A stretch of 64,000 nt of DNA from Streptomyces zagrosensis (GTDB taxonomy: Bacteria; Actinomycetota; Actinomycetes; Streptomycetales; Streptomycetaceae): NCBI RefSeq assembly GCF_014203645.1, contig NZ_JACHJL010000008.1, positions 1 through 64,000 on the forward strand, in the 5' to 3' direction. A model generated the notes under the pieces. The model was given only the letters and a program-made list of their open reading frames with translations. It had not been told where the DNA came from and made no database searches. This document shows, piece by piece, positions 17,884-27,222 of this stretch (positions are counted from its first letter, which is position 1; every line of letters begins with the position of its first letter). The position numbers and the translations under genes are program-made.

Positions 17884-18713
17884 CAGCTCAGGCTCTCGAC
17901 TGCAGACACCGCGGCATCGGCGCTGCCGAACCGCTCGGTCAGGGTGTACACCCAGCGCTCCAGGCCGAAGGCCAGGCAACTCGTGTGCGCCGTGTCGTCG
18001 CCGGCCTGGATCGCACACCGCTCGCCAAAAAAGTTCCGATGATAGTTGACCGAGCCGATTGCAAGCCCGCCGACGACGAACTCCTCCTTCACCGGGAACA
18101 GGCGCTGCATCTTGGCCTTGCCGCCGTTCTCGTCGAAGAACGGATCGGTGGCGACCTCAAGTCGAAGGTCTAGCCCGAGCTGGGCGCACAGGGAGATCAC
18201 TTCCTCTTTGGCCCGGATCAGATGACTCTTGGCCGTCTCCCCCGGTCCGACGCAGACGATCTCACGCATGGAGAAGCCGAGCAGGCGCTGCAGGCCCTGG
18301 TAGTGGTCCTCGTTGCGGAAGCACGTGCCGACCGTGGTCCGCAGCACGCCATCGGCGGGCAGCACGGACCCGGCCAGGTCAAGGTAGATGGAGTAGCAGG
18401 CGGCCGAGGGCAGCGCGAACGCGCTTGCCTCCATGACCTCGGTCGGCATCTGCTCGACCGGCCGGGGCGGCTGCTTCAGCAGAGCGCCAAGGCGCTCCGG
18501 GTCGAGCCGGGTCGCGGCAAGCCCCAGATGCGGAAAGTTGTCGTAGTAACCGAAGTTGTCGAGGTCCTGGCACCGCATCAGGAAAGGGAACCGGAACTCC
18601 GGAGCCTGCCAGTCGTCGGCCAGGCGCAGGAACGCCGCATCGATCGCTCGAAACAACCTCAGCTGGCTGCCGTCGAGGACTCCAAGGCCGTTGTCGGTCA
18701 CTGTCGTCAGCAT
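17883..18713 (-). CDS. Stand-alone SerRS-like amino acid:carrier-protein ligase
   Basis: A 276-residue class II aminoacyl-tRNA-synthetase-like protein equivalent to the catalytic core of seryl-tRNA synthetase without the N-terminal tRNA-binding coiled coil. Such aa:CP ligases are known to load small amino acids onto carrier proteins using ATP. Motif 2 is visible as TCFRNEDHYQGLQRLLGFS and motif 3 as SCLAFGLERWVYTL. Cys residues in AACYSIYLD and TSCLAFG and the Glu in QMPTEVMEAS may be the zinc ligands typical of atypical SerRS. Its start overlaps the carrier-protein gene upstream, whose product is the obvious partner. Normal seryl-tRNA synthetase is about 420 residues, so this is not the housekeeping enzyme. 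Confidence 0.9.
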   Translation of the reverse strand: MLTTVTDNGLGVLDGSQLRLFRAIDAAFLRLADDWQAPEFRFPFLMRCQDLDNFGYYDNFPHLGLAATRLDPERLGALLKQPPRPVEQMPTEVMEASAFALPSAACYSIYLDLAGSVLPADGVLRTTVGTCFRNEDHYQGLQRLLGFSMREIVCVGPGETAKSHLIRAKEEVISLCAQLGLDLRLEVATDPFFDENGGKAKMQRLFPVKEEFVVGGLAIGSVNYHRNFFGERCAIQAGDDTAHTSCLAFGLERWVYTLTERFGSADAAVSAVESLS

Positions 18714-18955
18714 GCGGCTTCCTTCGTAAAGAATCGGGTCTCGAGCGCCTTGAGGGTGCGGAAGTCGTCTAGGTTCAGGTCCTCGGGATCGATGGATTCA
18801 CCGGTCAACTCCTCAAGCAGAAAGATGAACTCGATGAACGCGAGGGAGTTGATGGCCCGGCTGTCGATCAGGTCCAAGTCGTTGGAAAGACCGTCGAGCT
18901 TGGGGTTGCGGCCGATGATGAACTCGCGGACCGCCTGCATCGGTTCGGTCGTCAT
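18707..18955 (-). CDS. Carrier protein, probable partner of the SerRS-like ligase
   Basis: An 82-residue carrier protein. The phosphopantetheine Ser lies in RAINSLAFIEFIFLLEE (about residue 39) followed by the typical helix and IDPEDLNLDDFRTL. The gene overlaps the diiron oxygenase gene (ATGA-type overlap at 18952-18955) and the ligase start, so the three are translated together. This supports a route in which an aminoacyl thioester on this protein is the oxygenase substrate. Confidence 0.9.
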   Translation of the reverse strand: MTTEPMQAVREFIIGRNPKLDGLSNDLDLIDSRAINSLAFIEFIFLLEELTGESIDPEDLNLDDFRTLKALETRFFTKEAAC

Positions 18956-19830
18956 TTGATGATCTCCCTGCCCGCTCCCGCCTTGGAAAGGAACCTCCGC
19001 GTCCGCTTCAGCACGCGATCGTGCGCCTCCACCCGCGCGGGGTGTGCCAGGGCACGCCGCCTCAGCGCCAACGCGTCGGGGATGGCCGCGTCCCGGTAGG
19101 CGGCCGGGTTGTAGAGAGTGCTGATGCTGTACTGCAGGTAGTTCTCGAGGTACTCGGCGACCACCGGTACCTCGTCCGGGTCTCGCTTGGCCACCTGGGC
19201 GAGCAGATTAGTGAAGATCATCCGGCCGAACGCGACATGTCGGCTCTCATCCTGGTGATGCACCCGGTTGATCTCCCGGACGATGTGCGGCAGCGACTGG
19301 TCGGTCGCCATGTTCGCGTTGTAGTAGTCGACGATCTCCTCGAAGATCAGGATGCGCGCGAACACAATCAACTCACGGGCCACCGATGAGAAATGGTCCC
19401 CCGAATCGGCCTTCAGCGCCGGCTGGGCCGGGTAGAGCTTGCCGCCGTAACGAAGACAGAACTGCGCGAAGAACCACATGTGTTCGTTTTCCTCACCAAT
19501 GAAGTGGTGCAGGAACTCCGAGACATTCGCGTACGTATGCTCGTGGATGCGCATCACGACTTCGCTCATCAACTCACGGATGCCGTGGATGTTGAGGCTG
19601 AAGAAATTGATCGCCTCGAACCTGGTGAGCGTAATCTGCTGCTCGCGGGTCAACTCGTCCCACATGGGCGTGCCGGCAAGAGTGGTCAGATTCTCGGACA
19701 TCCACGGCAGCTCGGACTCGATGGCATCAGGCCACTCGAACATCGTGTACGGGTTGTAATAACCGGACTCGGCCAGGTTCTCCAGCCGACCCAGGTCGAG
19801 CACAACCGGTTCTATGTCACGTACCGCCAT
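18952..19830 (-). CDS. AurF-like non-heme diiron N-oxygenase
   Basis: A 292-residue ferritin-like diiron oxygenase. The metal-binding motifs are visible: a first Glu in TRFEAINFFSLNIHGI, FIGEENEHMWFFAQ (ExxH), IFEEIVDYY and HQDESRHVAFGR (ExxH). This is the arrangement of AurF/CmlI-type enzymes, which oxidise amines to hydroxylamines, nitroso or nitro groups; relatives such as PvfB act on carrier-bound amino acids. The ATG at 19830 has GGAAGGAC upstream. Located directly before a carrier protein and its ligase, it probably oxygenates the amino group of a tethered amino acid. Hydroxylation of carbon, as in some ferritin-like oxygenases, is the alternative. Confidence 0.88.
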   Translation of the reverse strand: MAVRDIEPVVLDLGRLENLAESGYYNPYTMFEWPDAIESELPWMSENLTTLAGTPMWDELTREQQITLTRFEAINFFSLNIHGIRELMSEVVMRIHEHTYANVSEFLHHFIGEENEHMWFFAQFCLRYGGKLYPAQPALKADSGDHFSSVARELIVFARILIFEEIVDYYNANMATDQSLPHIVREINRVHHQDESRHVAFGRMIFTNLLAQVAKRDPDEVPVVAEYLENYLQYSISTLYNPAAYRDAAIPDALALRRRALAHPARVEAHDRVLKRTRRFLSKAGAGREIIK

Positions 19831-19871
19831 TCAAACTTGTCCTTCCAAACGGAGTGGCGTGGGAATGGGAG

Positions 19872-20843
19872 TCAACGCACCGATCGGATGTCCGCGCGCA
19901 CGTGAACCGGCAGCCGTGACCCACACTCGTGGGTGGCGAAAGACGCGTTGCCGGACGCGGTGGACGGAATCACCTTGTTGTAGATCGACCCGACACAAAG
20001 CTCTCGGAAGTCCCCGGTGTTCGGCGAAAGCCGGGCGGCCAGCTGAGCCTTGGCGATGTCGACGGTCTTGATCACACCGTCGTCGTCCTCGACCTCCACG
20101 CACGCGTGCGGCAGATCGAGAGCACCGCCGAGCACACCGCAGAACCAGCCGCGTTTCGCCTCGGCCCGATACCCCGCCGCACGGAAGCGCTCGGCAAGCG
20201 ACAGGCTCGCCGCGATACAACTCGTCACTCCCAGGGCGTGCACCAACTGGTAGTCGGCCTGCATAGCAACCGGGATCATTTGCCAGCGGTAACCGGCCTC
20301 GAGGTAGTCGCGAGTCAGTCGCCGCAGTTCGGCGGAGACCAGCGGGGTCCGGGCACCCGCCGTGGTGACGGTCGCCTCGTACCCGGCCGTCCCCTCGCTC
20401 GCCCGCGGGGCCACCACTCCGGCGACACGCCCACCGAACCGGACGACATCAGGCGCCTCGAAACGCCACGGCGCGACCCCCTCGCACCCGACACACTCCA
20501 ATTGAACCCGGAAGTCCCATCGCTTTTCGTGCAGCAGGTCATCCACCGACCGGCCCGCGAACCGGAACAGCATGCGAAACGCAAGCTCCGGCTGTGTATT
20601 CGACCTGCCAGAATACATCCCGAGGTTGTACAGGTCGTTCACGTCGAAATGACGCATACCCGACCGATACTCGAACGGCAAGCCCGCGGCAACCAGCGTG
20701 TCGATACCACGCGGATCACACCTTAAAATTTCCCAGGCCGTAGACTCCGGTTGCGTCCTGCTCGAGTACTCGGCGGGAACGAATTCGATGGAATCCGCCA
20801 CATCCCTCCACGATTTATTGGCGGTTCCAGCTTGAGGTGACAC
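19872..20843 (-). CDS. Transglutaminase-like cysteine-enzyme fold protein
   Basis: A 323-residue protein, first gene of the minus-strand operon. The C-terminal half shows a Cys-His-Asp order compatible with a transglutaminase-like fold: VTSCIAASLSLAERFRAAGY, then LDLPHACVEVEDDDG, then KTVDIAKAQL. The N-terminal ~170 residues are not recognised; they contain an ECVGCEGV pair of cysteines. It might condense an amine with a carrier-bound acyl group, or hydrolyse an amide. The start is GTG 20843 with GGAGGG eight bases upstream. The family assignment is by motif pattern only, so moderate confidence. Confidence 0.55.
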   Translation of the reverse strand: MSPQAGTANKSWRDVADSIEFVPAEYSSRTQPESTAWEILRCDPRGIDTLVAAGLPFEYRSGMRHFDVNDLYNLGMYSGRSNTQPELAFRMLFRFAGRSVDDLLHEKRWDFRVQLECVGCEGVAPWRFEAPDVVRFGGRVAGVVAPRASEGTAGYEATVTTAGARTPLVSAELRRLTRDYLEAGYRWQMIPVAMQADYQLVHALGVTSCIAASLSLAERFRAAGYRAEAKRGWFCGVLGGALDLPHACVEVEDDDGVIKTVDIAKAQLAARLSPNTGDFRELCVGSIYNKVIPSTASGNASFATHECGSRLPVHVRADIRSVR

Positions 20844-20953
20844 AGTCCGGCCCTCCAGGTAAACAACCGAGCCGACTGCCCGGCGCCGACGATATCGACG
20901 CTAGCAGTCGGCGTTCACGGCACGGAACAGTACTTCCACACGACCATGCGTGT

Positions 20954-21021
20954 GTTTCACATATTCAGCCTGGGAAAATTAATTCCGTATGCCTGTCTGG
21001 GCGTTTCACACAGGCAGCCTG
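20954..21021. promoter_or_regulatory. Pair of 19-bp direct repeats upstream of the diiron-oxygenase operon
   Basis: GTTTCACA-N4/5-CAGCCTG occurs at 20954-20972 and again at 21003-21021 (49-bp period), 110-180 bp upstream of the operon's first start codon. A hairpin TGCCTGT/ACAGGCA (20990-21016) overlaps the second copy. Regularly spaced direct repeats in this place resemble binding sites of a pathway activator. Confidence 0.5.
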
Positions 21022-21449
21022 AACAGGTGACGACTTGAAAATGAACCTGTTCGAGTCTAAATGAGCCGAAGCTCAGGAATTGTCACCGGCGAAGTCGGAT
21101 GAGCTGGCGAATGGAACCGGTCGAAGCAGCCTGATAGTCGCAAACGAGGCACACGGCTTGTCACAAATACTCATTCAGCAGCCTTCTGTCACCAGAAACA
21201 AAGATCGGGAGCCCCCGGCTCTCTGCGGCGATTCCACGTGGTCATGCCTGGTCCAGATCACCCAGCGGATTCGCGAGCAGGGCGGCCCAGTGGAGGTCAG
21301 CCGCGCCGGAGGGCGTACTGGCGACCGCTGCGGTGTAGGGCGCCGGGCGGAGCTGGAGACGAGCTCGTCCAGGGGGCCCGGATTTGTCCGGGGTCGGATG
21401 AGTCCGGGAGAGGTCGAGGTGCGGGCCGTCTAGTGCTCTGACCGCGTAG
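21022..21449. other. Non-coding stretch before the IS remains
   Basis: No protein-like frame or recognisable element is visible between the repeats and the IS630 remnant; several short frames are compositional only. Confidence 0.4.
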
Positions 21450-21820
21450 GTTCGCCGGCTTGTTCGGGCTGTGGCGGGGAGGGGGGCGTCCGCCCCAGCG
21501 GAAGCCTTTTCCGTACCGGATTCGGGCGCGTTCTTTGCGCTCTGCGGTCAGGACGCCTGGATGGCGGGCGGTGGCGTTGGCCATCGTAGGCAGGCGTGCA
21601 GGGCCTGGGTCTGGGTCTGGACGGGGTGGTTGGGGTGGTGGGAGTTGGCGGGGGTGAACTGCCGAAGCGGTCCGAAATGCGCCTCGATCGGATTGGCCCA
21701 GGAGGCGTAGGTCGGGGTGAAGCACAGCTCGGCTTCGTGCTTCTTGGCCCAGCGGCGGATGTCGGTGTCGGCGTACTCGTCTGAGTGCACCACCGCGTAC
21801 GGCGTTATGTGCACCACTGC
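21450..21820 (-). pseudogene. IS630-family transposase C-terminal remnant
   Basis: The last third of a DDE transposase: VVHSDEYADTDIRRWAKKHE, LCFTPTYASWANPIEAHFG, and after a frameshift near 21600 ATARHPGVLTAERKERARIR. The catalytic Glu region (NPIEAHF) is present but the N-terminal two thirds are gone. It abuts the IS21 istB stop, forming a composite scar. Confidence 0.7.
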
Positions 21821-22592
21821 TCAGGCCACGTCGGTGTCCCGCTCGATGGCCTGCACGCGGTTCTTGAGCCGGTAGCTGTTGCCGTTGATGGGGACGACTT
21901 CGCAGTGGTGCAGGAGGCGGTCGGAGATCGCAGTGGCGAGGACCTCGTCGCCGAAGACCTGGCCCCCACTCACTGAAGGTTTTGTTCGAGGTCAGGATTA
22001 CCGAGCCCTTCTCGTAACGCTTCGAGATCACCTGGAACACCAGGTTCGCCTCGGCTCGTTCGAGGGGCTGGTAGCCGACTTCATCGACCACGAGGACGCT
22101 CGGCCGCAGGTAGGTGCCGAGCTTGTTGACCAGCCGTCCGGCGGCCTCGGCGGTCTTGAGGTTGCGGACCATGTCGTCGAGGGTCGTGAAGTAGATCGAG
22201 TAGCCAGCCCGGCAGGCCGCGACCGCGAGGGCGACGGCGATATGCGTCTTGCCGACGCCGGGCGGGCCGAGCAGAGCCGCGTTGGCCTTGGCCTCGACGA
22301 ACGAGAGGGTCGCAAGATCCTTGACCTTGCGCGGGTCGAGGTCGGGCTGGAAGGAGAAGTCGTACTCATCCAGCGTCTTGTGATGTGGCAGCCGCGACAG
22401 CCGCAGGCCCTGACGGAAGCGGCGGTCATCACGGACGGCGAGTTCCTCGGACAGGACCAGGTCCAGGAAGTCGAGGTAGCCCATCTTCGCCTCGTCGGCC
22501 CGTCGGGTGAACTCGTGGATGGTCTCCGCGAGATGGGGCAGGCCGAGCTTGCTGGCCGTGGTGCGGATGCGGTTGCCGGTCAGCTGACTCAA
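21821..22592 (-). pseudogene. istB: IS21 helper ATPase IstB, frameshifted
   Basis: An IS21-type transposition helper of AAA+ type (~257 residues when the frame is repaired). Walker A is LLGPPGVGKTHIAVALA, Walker B is VLVVDEVGYQPLERAEA, and the sensor region is SVILTSNKTFSEWG. Just after this motif a run of five G (near 21967) where four would keep the frame shifts the reading. The tail QVFGDEVLATAISDRLLHH is then read in another frame to the stop at 21821. A one-base homopolymer difference is a typical sequence error, so the gene may be intact in reality. It overlaps the istA stop by four bases. Confidence 0.85.
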
Positions 22593-23581
22593 GAGGGTTC
22601 CTTCGTCGCTCGGTTGGTGGTGAAGGGACGGGTGCCGGTCAGTTCGTCATAGACGGACAGCGGTCGGCGGCCGACCTCGACGCTGGCGGCAGCGGCCCGG
22701 TTCAGCAGGGCCTGCAGCGAGCCGGCATCGGGCCCGGGCAGCTGGTCGCGTCGGGGCTGGGGCACCACATCGCCGGTGGTGGTCCGCCGTCCGGCTCCGG
22801 TGGGCAGGCCGTCCCAGTGCCTCTCGTCCACGATCTTCGCGCCGCGGCCGACGGCCCTCGGGTGGGCAGCCAGCAGTGTGTCCCCGGCGGCGGCAGGGAC
22901 AGTGGAGTACAGAGTGACCTGCGACTTCGTGGCCCTGATCTCGACGAGCTGGCGTGGACGGACCTTGCGGGCGGGCACCGAGTACAGGTTCGCGTCGAAG
23001 GCGACCAGGCAGTCCTTGCCGACGTGCCGCAGATGCCGTTGGCTCACCACGCACGGAGTCGGCGGCAGCGGCCGCAGAGCCACATGATCGCGCACGGCCC
23101 GGTGCCCGATGATCTCGCCGTGGGTGCCGTGCACCTTCGCCCGCCGCAGCGGCACCCAGGCCGCGAAGGCGGCATCCTTCTCCTCGATCGAGGAGAAGGC
23201 CCGTCCGGCCAGCACATGATCGCGGACGATCAGGACCTGCCGCTCGGCCCGTCCCTTCCCGGTCGGGCGGTAAGCGGCCAGGACGTCGAAGTCGTAATGC
23301 CCGGCGAACGCGACCGCCTCCGGATGCAGGGGAACCGCCTCGCCCGGGGCGACGTGGCGGCGCACGACGGTCTTGGTGCGGTCGTAGACGATCGTCATCG
23401 GCACCCCGCCGAAGTGCGCGAACGCGGCCCGGTGACAGTCGAAGAAGCTCGCCAGGTCCTGGCTGGTGGTGAAGCAGCAGAACGGATCACGTGAGTACGA
23501 CAGCGTCATGTGGAACGAGTAGACCGTGGGCCTGGGCGCCCGGGATGACCTCGAACCGACGGTGCAAGCCCGCCAGTTCAC
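22589..23581 (-). pseudogene. istA: IS21 transposase IstA, 5'-truncated
   Basis: C-terminal ~320 residues of IstA: YSFHMTLSYSRDPFCCFTTS, VPMTIVYDRTKTVVRRHVAP (catalytic Asp) and YRPTGKGRAERQVLIVRDH (catalytic Glu region), then KDCLVAFDANLYSVPARKVR. The N-terminal helix-turn-helix and first catalytic Asp are missing. In another frame just upstream (23560-23640) EVIPGAQA marks the lost part, so deletion and frameshift removed the front of the gene. The element is non-autonomous. Confidence 0.85.
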
Positions 23582-23867
23582 CCGAGCTGATACCGAGTCC
23601 CTCGGCGATGCGTGGCCTCGCCGCCTGGAGGCTGTGTGATTTCTTTCAGCAACCCTGGCCGATCGGGGTGGCCAAGGTCGATACAGACCTGGAATTACTC
23701 GGAGTCGGTGTTGAGCAGCAGGTCGGCCTGAACGTCGGCGTGGTGGAGAGTGCGGTCTACACGGGCTTCGCCGCCCCAGCCGATGCTACCGTCTGACGTT
23801 GGCACTTACCTGGGCACGTTTCCGCTACAGTGCGGCTCCGGTTCCTCCGGCGAACGAGGGTGGCGAG

Positions 23868-24383
23868 ATGGCAGTCGGGTACGGACCAGTCCAGGTACGG
23901 ATTGAAAGAGGCGCCTTATGGGTCGGAGGCGACGCCTATCCCCTGCGCAATATCTCATACGTGGGGCAGCGCAGCCTGCCTCTCGTGAGAAGGGATAACA
24001 GCGCGGCCCGCGATGCGGTCACAAAGAGGATGAAGATCAGCGCGATTGTCGGTGGCGTCCTCGCCGTTGCCACCGCGGGCATCGCCCTCCTCCCCCTAGC
24101 GGCCGTCCTGATAGCGCAGTATCGGCACAGGGCTAAGTTGCGAGACCAACCAGACCTCCCGGCGTTATATGGGCTGATCGTCCACACCGCCGGCACCCAG
24201 CGGGACACCGTCTGGAGCACCGCGAAGCACGAGATCGACCAACTCGTCCAAGAGATCGCCGGCGCGATCGATAAAGCTGGGACGACGCAACTGACCTACG
24301 ACGTGCGACATGCTGTGGCTGGCGACTTGATTCAGCAGTATGGGGCGAACCGCGTCAGCAGGGGCACCACGTCGACCGATTGA
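23868..24383 (+). CDS. DUF6232-like small membrane protein
   Basis: A 171-residue protein of a type common in Streptomyces (DUF6232). The N-terminal ~50 residues form a small soluble domain (VQVRIERGALWVGGDAYPLR). One or two hydrophobic segments follow (ISAIVGGVLAVATAGIALLP and LAAVLIAQYRHR), then a C-terminal soluble part. ATG 23868 has a GAGGGTGGCGAG region upstream. It stands alone between IS21 remains and the CRISPR locus; its function is unknown. Confidence 0.75.
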   Translation: MAVGYGPVQVRIERGALWVGGDAYPLRNISYVGQRSLPLVRRDNSAARDAVTKRMKISAIVGGVLAVATAGIALLPLAAVLIAQYRHRAKLRDQPDLPALYGLIVHTAGTQRDTVWSTAKHEIDQLVQEIAGAIDKAGTTQLTYDVRHAVAGDLIQQYGANRVSRGTTSTD

Positions 24384-25058
24384 TGGCGCCAAGAGCCCAT
24401 CACCTCGTACCATCCAGCGGCCTCCAGCCGCCGGAAAGGGCACGCCGCACCGACGCGTGGAGCGGCCCTGCGTCCGCCGAATGCGGTCTCGCACCCCGCG
24501 CTGCTGCGTGCGCCGCCGACACCGTGCCCGTTTCCGGCAGCAGAGCGAGCAGCGCTGTGCCGAGACGAGACGTCTCACCCGAACCGTCCAACTTATAACA
24601 AGCTGTCGGCAGTTGGCGACCCAGGCGGCCTTGAACGCCCTGCTCCTCTCGCTCGCGTGCGCTGCAGCCGGAGCCAGGGCCGGGAACGGAGGCCGACGAA
24701 CAGAACGTAACCGTCGCCTTCACCGACGGCATCAGCGGACCGCCACACCCACGGCACAACCGGGGCCCGTGGTCATCGCCCGCAACCACGACCAGCCGCA
24801 GAATTCTGTCTCTTCGCCTGCCGCCGCAGTAGGGCGAGACCCGGTCGGCCCTGGAGGGCCCGCGAGCCGGGGTGCATGGTGGAGGACATGCGGATGGCCG
24901 GCCCGGTGCCTCTCTCGCTGACTTTTCCCAGGTCCGAAGTCATTGTCAGAGCCCCCGTGTACGTTGCGTACCGGTGGGCCAACGCCTCGTGTTTGGGGGG
25001 GGGTGGCGTACTTCCACGTGCACTCATACGCCCCGGGTGGGGAGAGGAAGAGGGGACT
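24384..25058. other. Gap upstream of cas6, with a nine-G run
   Basis: No recognisable gene. The cas6 frame stays open back to 24876, but that stretch has no homology to Cas6 beginnings and crosses a run of nine G (24995-25003). The leader and promoter of the cas operon should lie here. Confidence 0.45.
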
Positions 25059-25805
25059 GTGCGGCTTCGCTTGGAGATCAGCACGCGGGCTCGGGAGATC
25101 CCGTGGGAGAACGTTCTCGCTCCCGGACGGGGCATCGTCTATGACGCATTGCGTCGAACTGCGCCCGACTTAGCTGAGCGCGTCCATGAGAGTGGGTGGG
25201 GCCAGCACGGCATGGCTCCCTTCGAGTACAGCGCGCCCATGTTTCCCCAGGCGCGCCGCATGCGCGGAAAGTATGCGGCGGGTGGAGCAGGGCATGGGGA
25301 GTTCGGCAGCCCACTGCCCGAGCTCGTGCAAGCCCTGGCTTTGCACTTCATGAACCCTGCACACTCGGTACTGGACTGGGGTGGGGTCGCGCTGCAAGTC
25401 GGTAGCGTCACCGTTCAACAGGCTCCTTCATTCACTGCCGGTCGAGCCCGCCTGCGCACGGTTAATCCGCTGCACCTGTCCGAGTACAAGCAGCCCGAAC
25501 CTGGTGGCGAGCACACTGCGGTGCGGGCGCTGCTTCCCGAGGATCCGGCATATCCGGTCGCGCTGGAGCGCAATCTCAACCGTCGGGCCGAGACCTTCGG
25601 CCAGGACCCTGGCATCACGGTCGAGGGCATCACTTGGGTTGGTGTGCGCCGCACGTTTCGTGTCAGCGGCCAGGGGCATTCCGGGCGTCGAACGGGAGCG
25701 CCGGTTGAGATCGAGCTCACCGGCAGTTCCGGTGCGCTATCCGCACTGTGGTCTGCGGGGTTGGGGCAGCAGACTGGGGCTGGGTTTGGGTGGGTGGCCG
25801 CGTGA
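25059..25805 (+). CDS. cas6: Cas6 CRISPR RNA endoribonuclease
   Basis: A 248-residue Cas6 that would cut the CRISPR precursor RNA within each repeat. GTG 25059 is chosen because VRLRLEISTRAREIPW is the usual beginning of this Cas6 group and AGGGGA/GAGGAAG lie just upstream; earlier starts give unrelated sequence. Features in order are NVLAPGRGIVYDAL, GWGQHGMAPFEYSAPMFP, VLDWGGVALQVGSV and the C-terminal Gly-rich loop LWSAGLGQQTGAGFGWV typical of the second RAMP fold. It is the first gene of a five-gene effector operon; the cas8 frame overlaps its end. It appears intact. Confidence 0.9.
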   Translation: MRLRLEISTRAREIPWENVLAPGRGIVYDALRRTAPDLAERVHESGWGQHGMAPFEYSAPMFPQARRMRGKYAAGGAGHGEFGSPLPELVQALALHFMNPAHSVLDWGGVALQVGSVTVQQAPSFTAGRARLRTVNPLHLSEYKQPEPGGEHTAVRALLPEDPAYPVALERNLNRRAETFGQDPGITVEGITWVGVRRTFRVSGQGHSGRRTGAPVEIELTGSSGALSALWSAGLGQQTGAGFGWVAA

Positions 25806-27222
25806 CCGCGATCCCGAGCAGGCCTGGCTGCGGCTGACCCCTCACCCTTTGCAACGGGTCGGGGCGTTTGCTCTCGCGGCGTTCGCCGGAGTACGGCACC
25901 CGGACTTGGTGTCGAGCCCGCTGTTCACCACGGCCACCGATACGGCCACCGAGGCTACTGTGCGTGCCGCGCTCGTGCGGGACACGAAGGCCGAGGCCGG
26001 GTTCCTTTTGAGGTGTTCCTACAGCTTGTGGCCCAACAGCAAGATGAACCACCCACGAAACAGGAAGCTCCCCGATCCGGAGGTCACCGCGGCGGTCCGA
26101 GCCTGGCGCTCCCTTCCCCCACGAGAGACTTGGCCTGAGGCGGAGTGTGCTTTGTGCGGCGTTGCGGCGGTCGGGTTCTTTGGCATGAGCGATGTCGTTT
26201 TGGCCGCGTCCACGGCCTACCGCAGCACCACCCCGCGTGGGCACTCAGGTCTTGGGCTGTGTTGGCCCTGCGTCTGCTCCTTCCACGCCACCCCGTTCGG
26301 CAGTCGGCTCTCCGGCGGCCCGAGCGCAGTTGTCCATACCTGAAATGAGCGCTTCACGGCCCACGTCACCCATCAGCAGGTACAGCGCAACCGACTGCTA
26401 ATCACGGCAGGAGCGAAGCCGGCCAGCCCGCAACCAGGGCTCGTTGCGCTGACGGCACTGCGCGGCTACGAGCACCGCGTCACGGCCGGGGTGGAACTGC
26501 TGGTGTTCACGAACAACAACCAGGACCAAAGTCTCGCCTCTCACCGTCTGGTCCAGCCACTTGCCGAATGGCTGCGCACCACGACGCGGCTTCCCACCCG
26601 GCGCCGCGGGTTCGCCTGCCTGCTGCGGGCTTGCCGCACCGACAAGAACAGTGGCGCGCACAACTTGGCCTGGCGGGTTTTTCACCGGCCCGAGAGCCTC
26701 CCGGCCACCCTCGCCTCCCACCTGGTCGCTCGAAGCGAAGCCTGCGGAGCGCCAGCCCCCGAGTCCTGCGCTGTCGCCGACCTCACCGGCTCCTACCTGC
26801 ACGAGGTGATGCACATGAAAGAAAAAGATCTCGCTGAAATCCGACAGACCGCTCAGCGGGTCGCTGCCCTATTCAAGATCGACGACACCGGAGGAGAACT
26901 CACCGGTTTCCATGCCTTGTTCCGCGCCGGCCGCGGAAGCGACCTTCGCAACTGGCTCCAACGACACAGCGTCGAATGGGTCCTGACGCGACCACAGGAC
27001 AACGCTCCACTGATCACCGAGCGGGGCTTCGAGCTCTTGTTCTCCCCCAGCCAGGACAGCAACGCCTGGTTCTTCCGCCAGTACCTGCTCACCTGTGCCC
27101 TCGCCGACCTACACCGCCGCGGCTGGCAGCCCAAAGACGCCAAAGCCACCGTCGAGGACTTCGACCCCGACGCCATCGACCCCACCGACACCGACGCCCT
27201 TGAGGAAGGAACCCTCCAGTGA
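25786..27222 (+). pseudogene. Type I-B Cas8 (Cst1-like) large subunit with in-frame stop
   Basis: A ~478-codon frame for the Cascade large subunit, probably starting at TTG 25786 within cas6. The first part has LRLTPHPLQRVGAFALAAFA and a zinc-finger-like pair, AECALCGVAAVGFF and GLCWPCVCSFH. At codon 186 (26341-26343) the sequence reads TGA inside VVHT-stop-NERFTAHVTHQQ. The same frame then continues without further stops through TAGVELLVFTNNNQDQSLAS to EEGTLQ, overlapping cas7. A TGG-to-TGA change would explain it. With a truncated Cas8 the interference complex should not form, unless the stop is a base-call error or is read through. Confidence 0.8.

Noticed and set aside
24876..25058. Longer start for cas6
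   Set aside because: The added 61 residues cross a nine-G run and do not resemble Cas6; the family beginning and ribosome site are at 25059.
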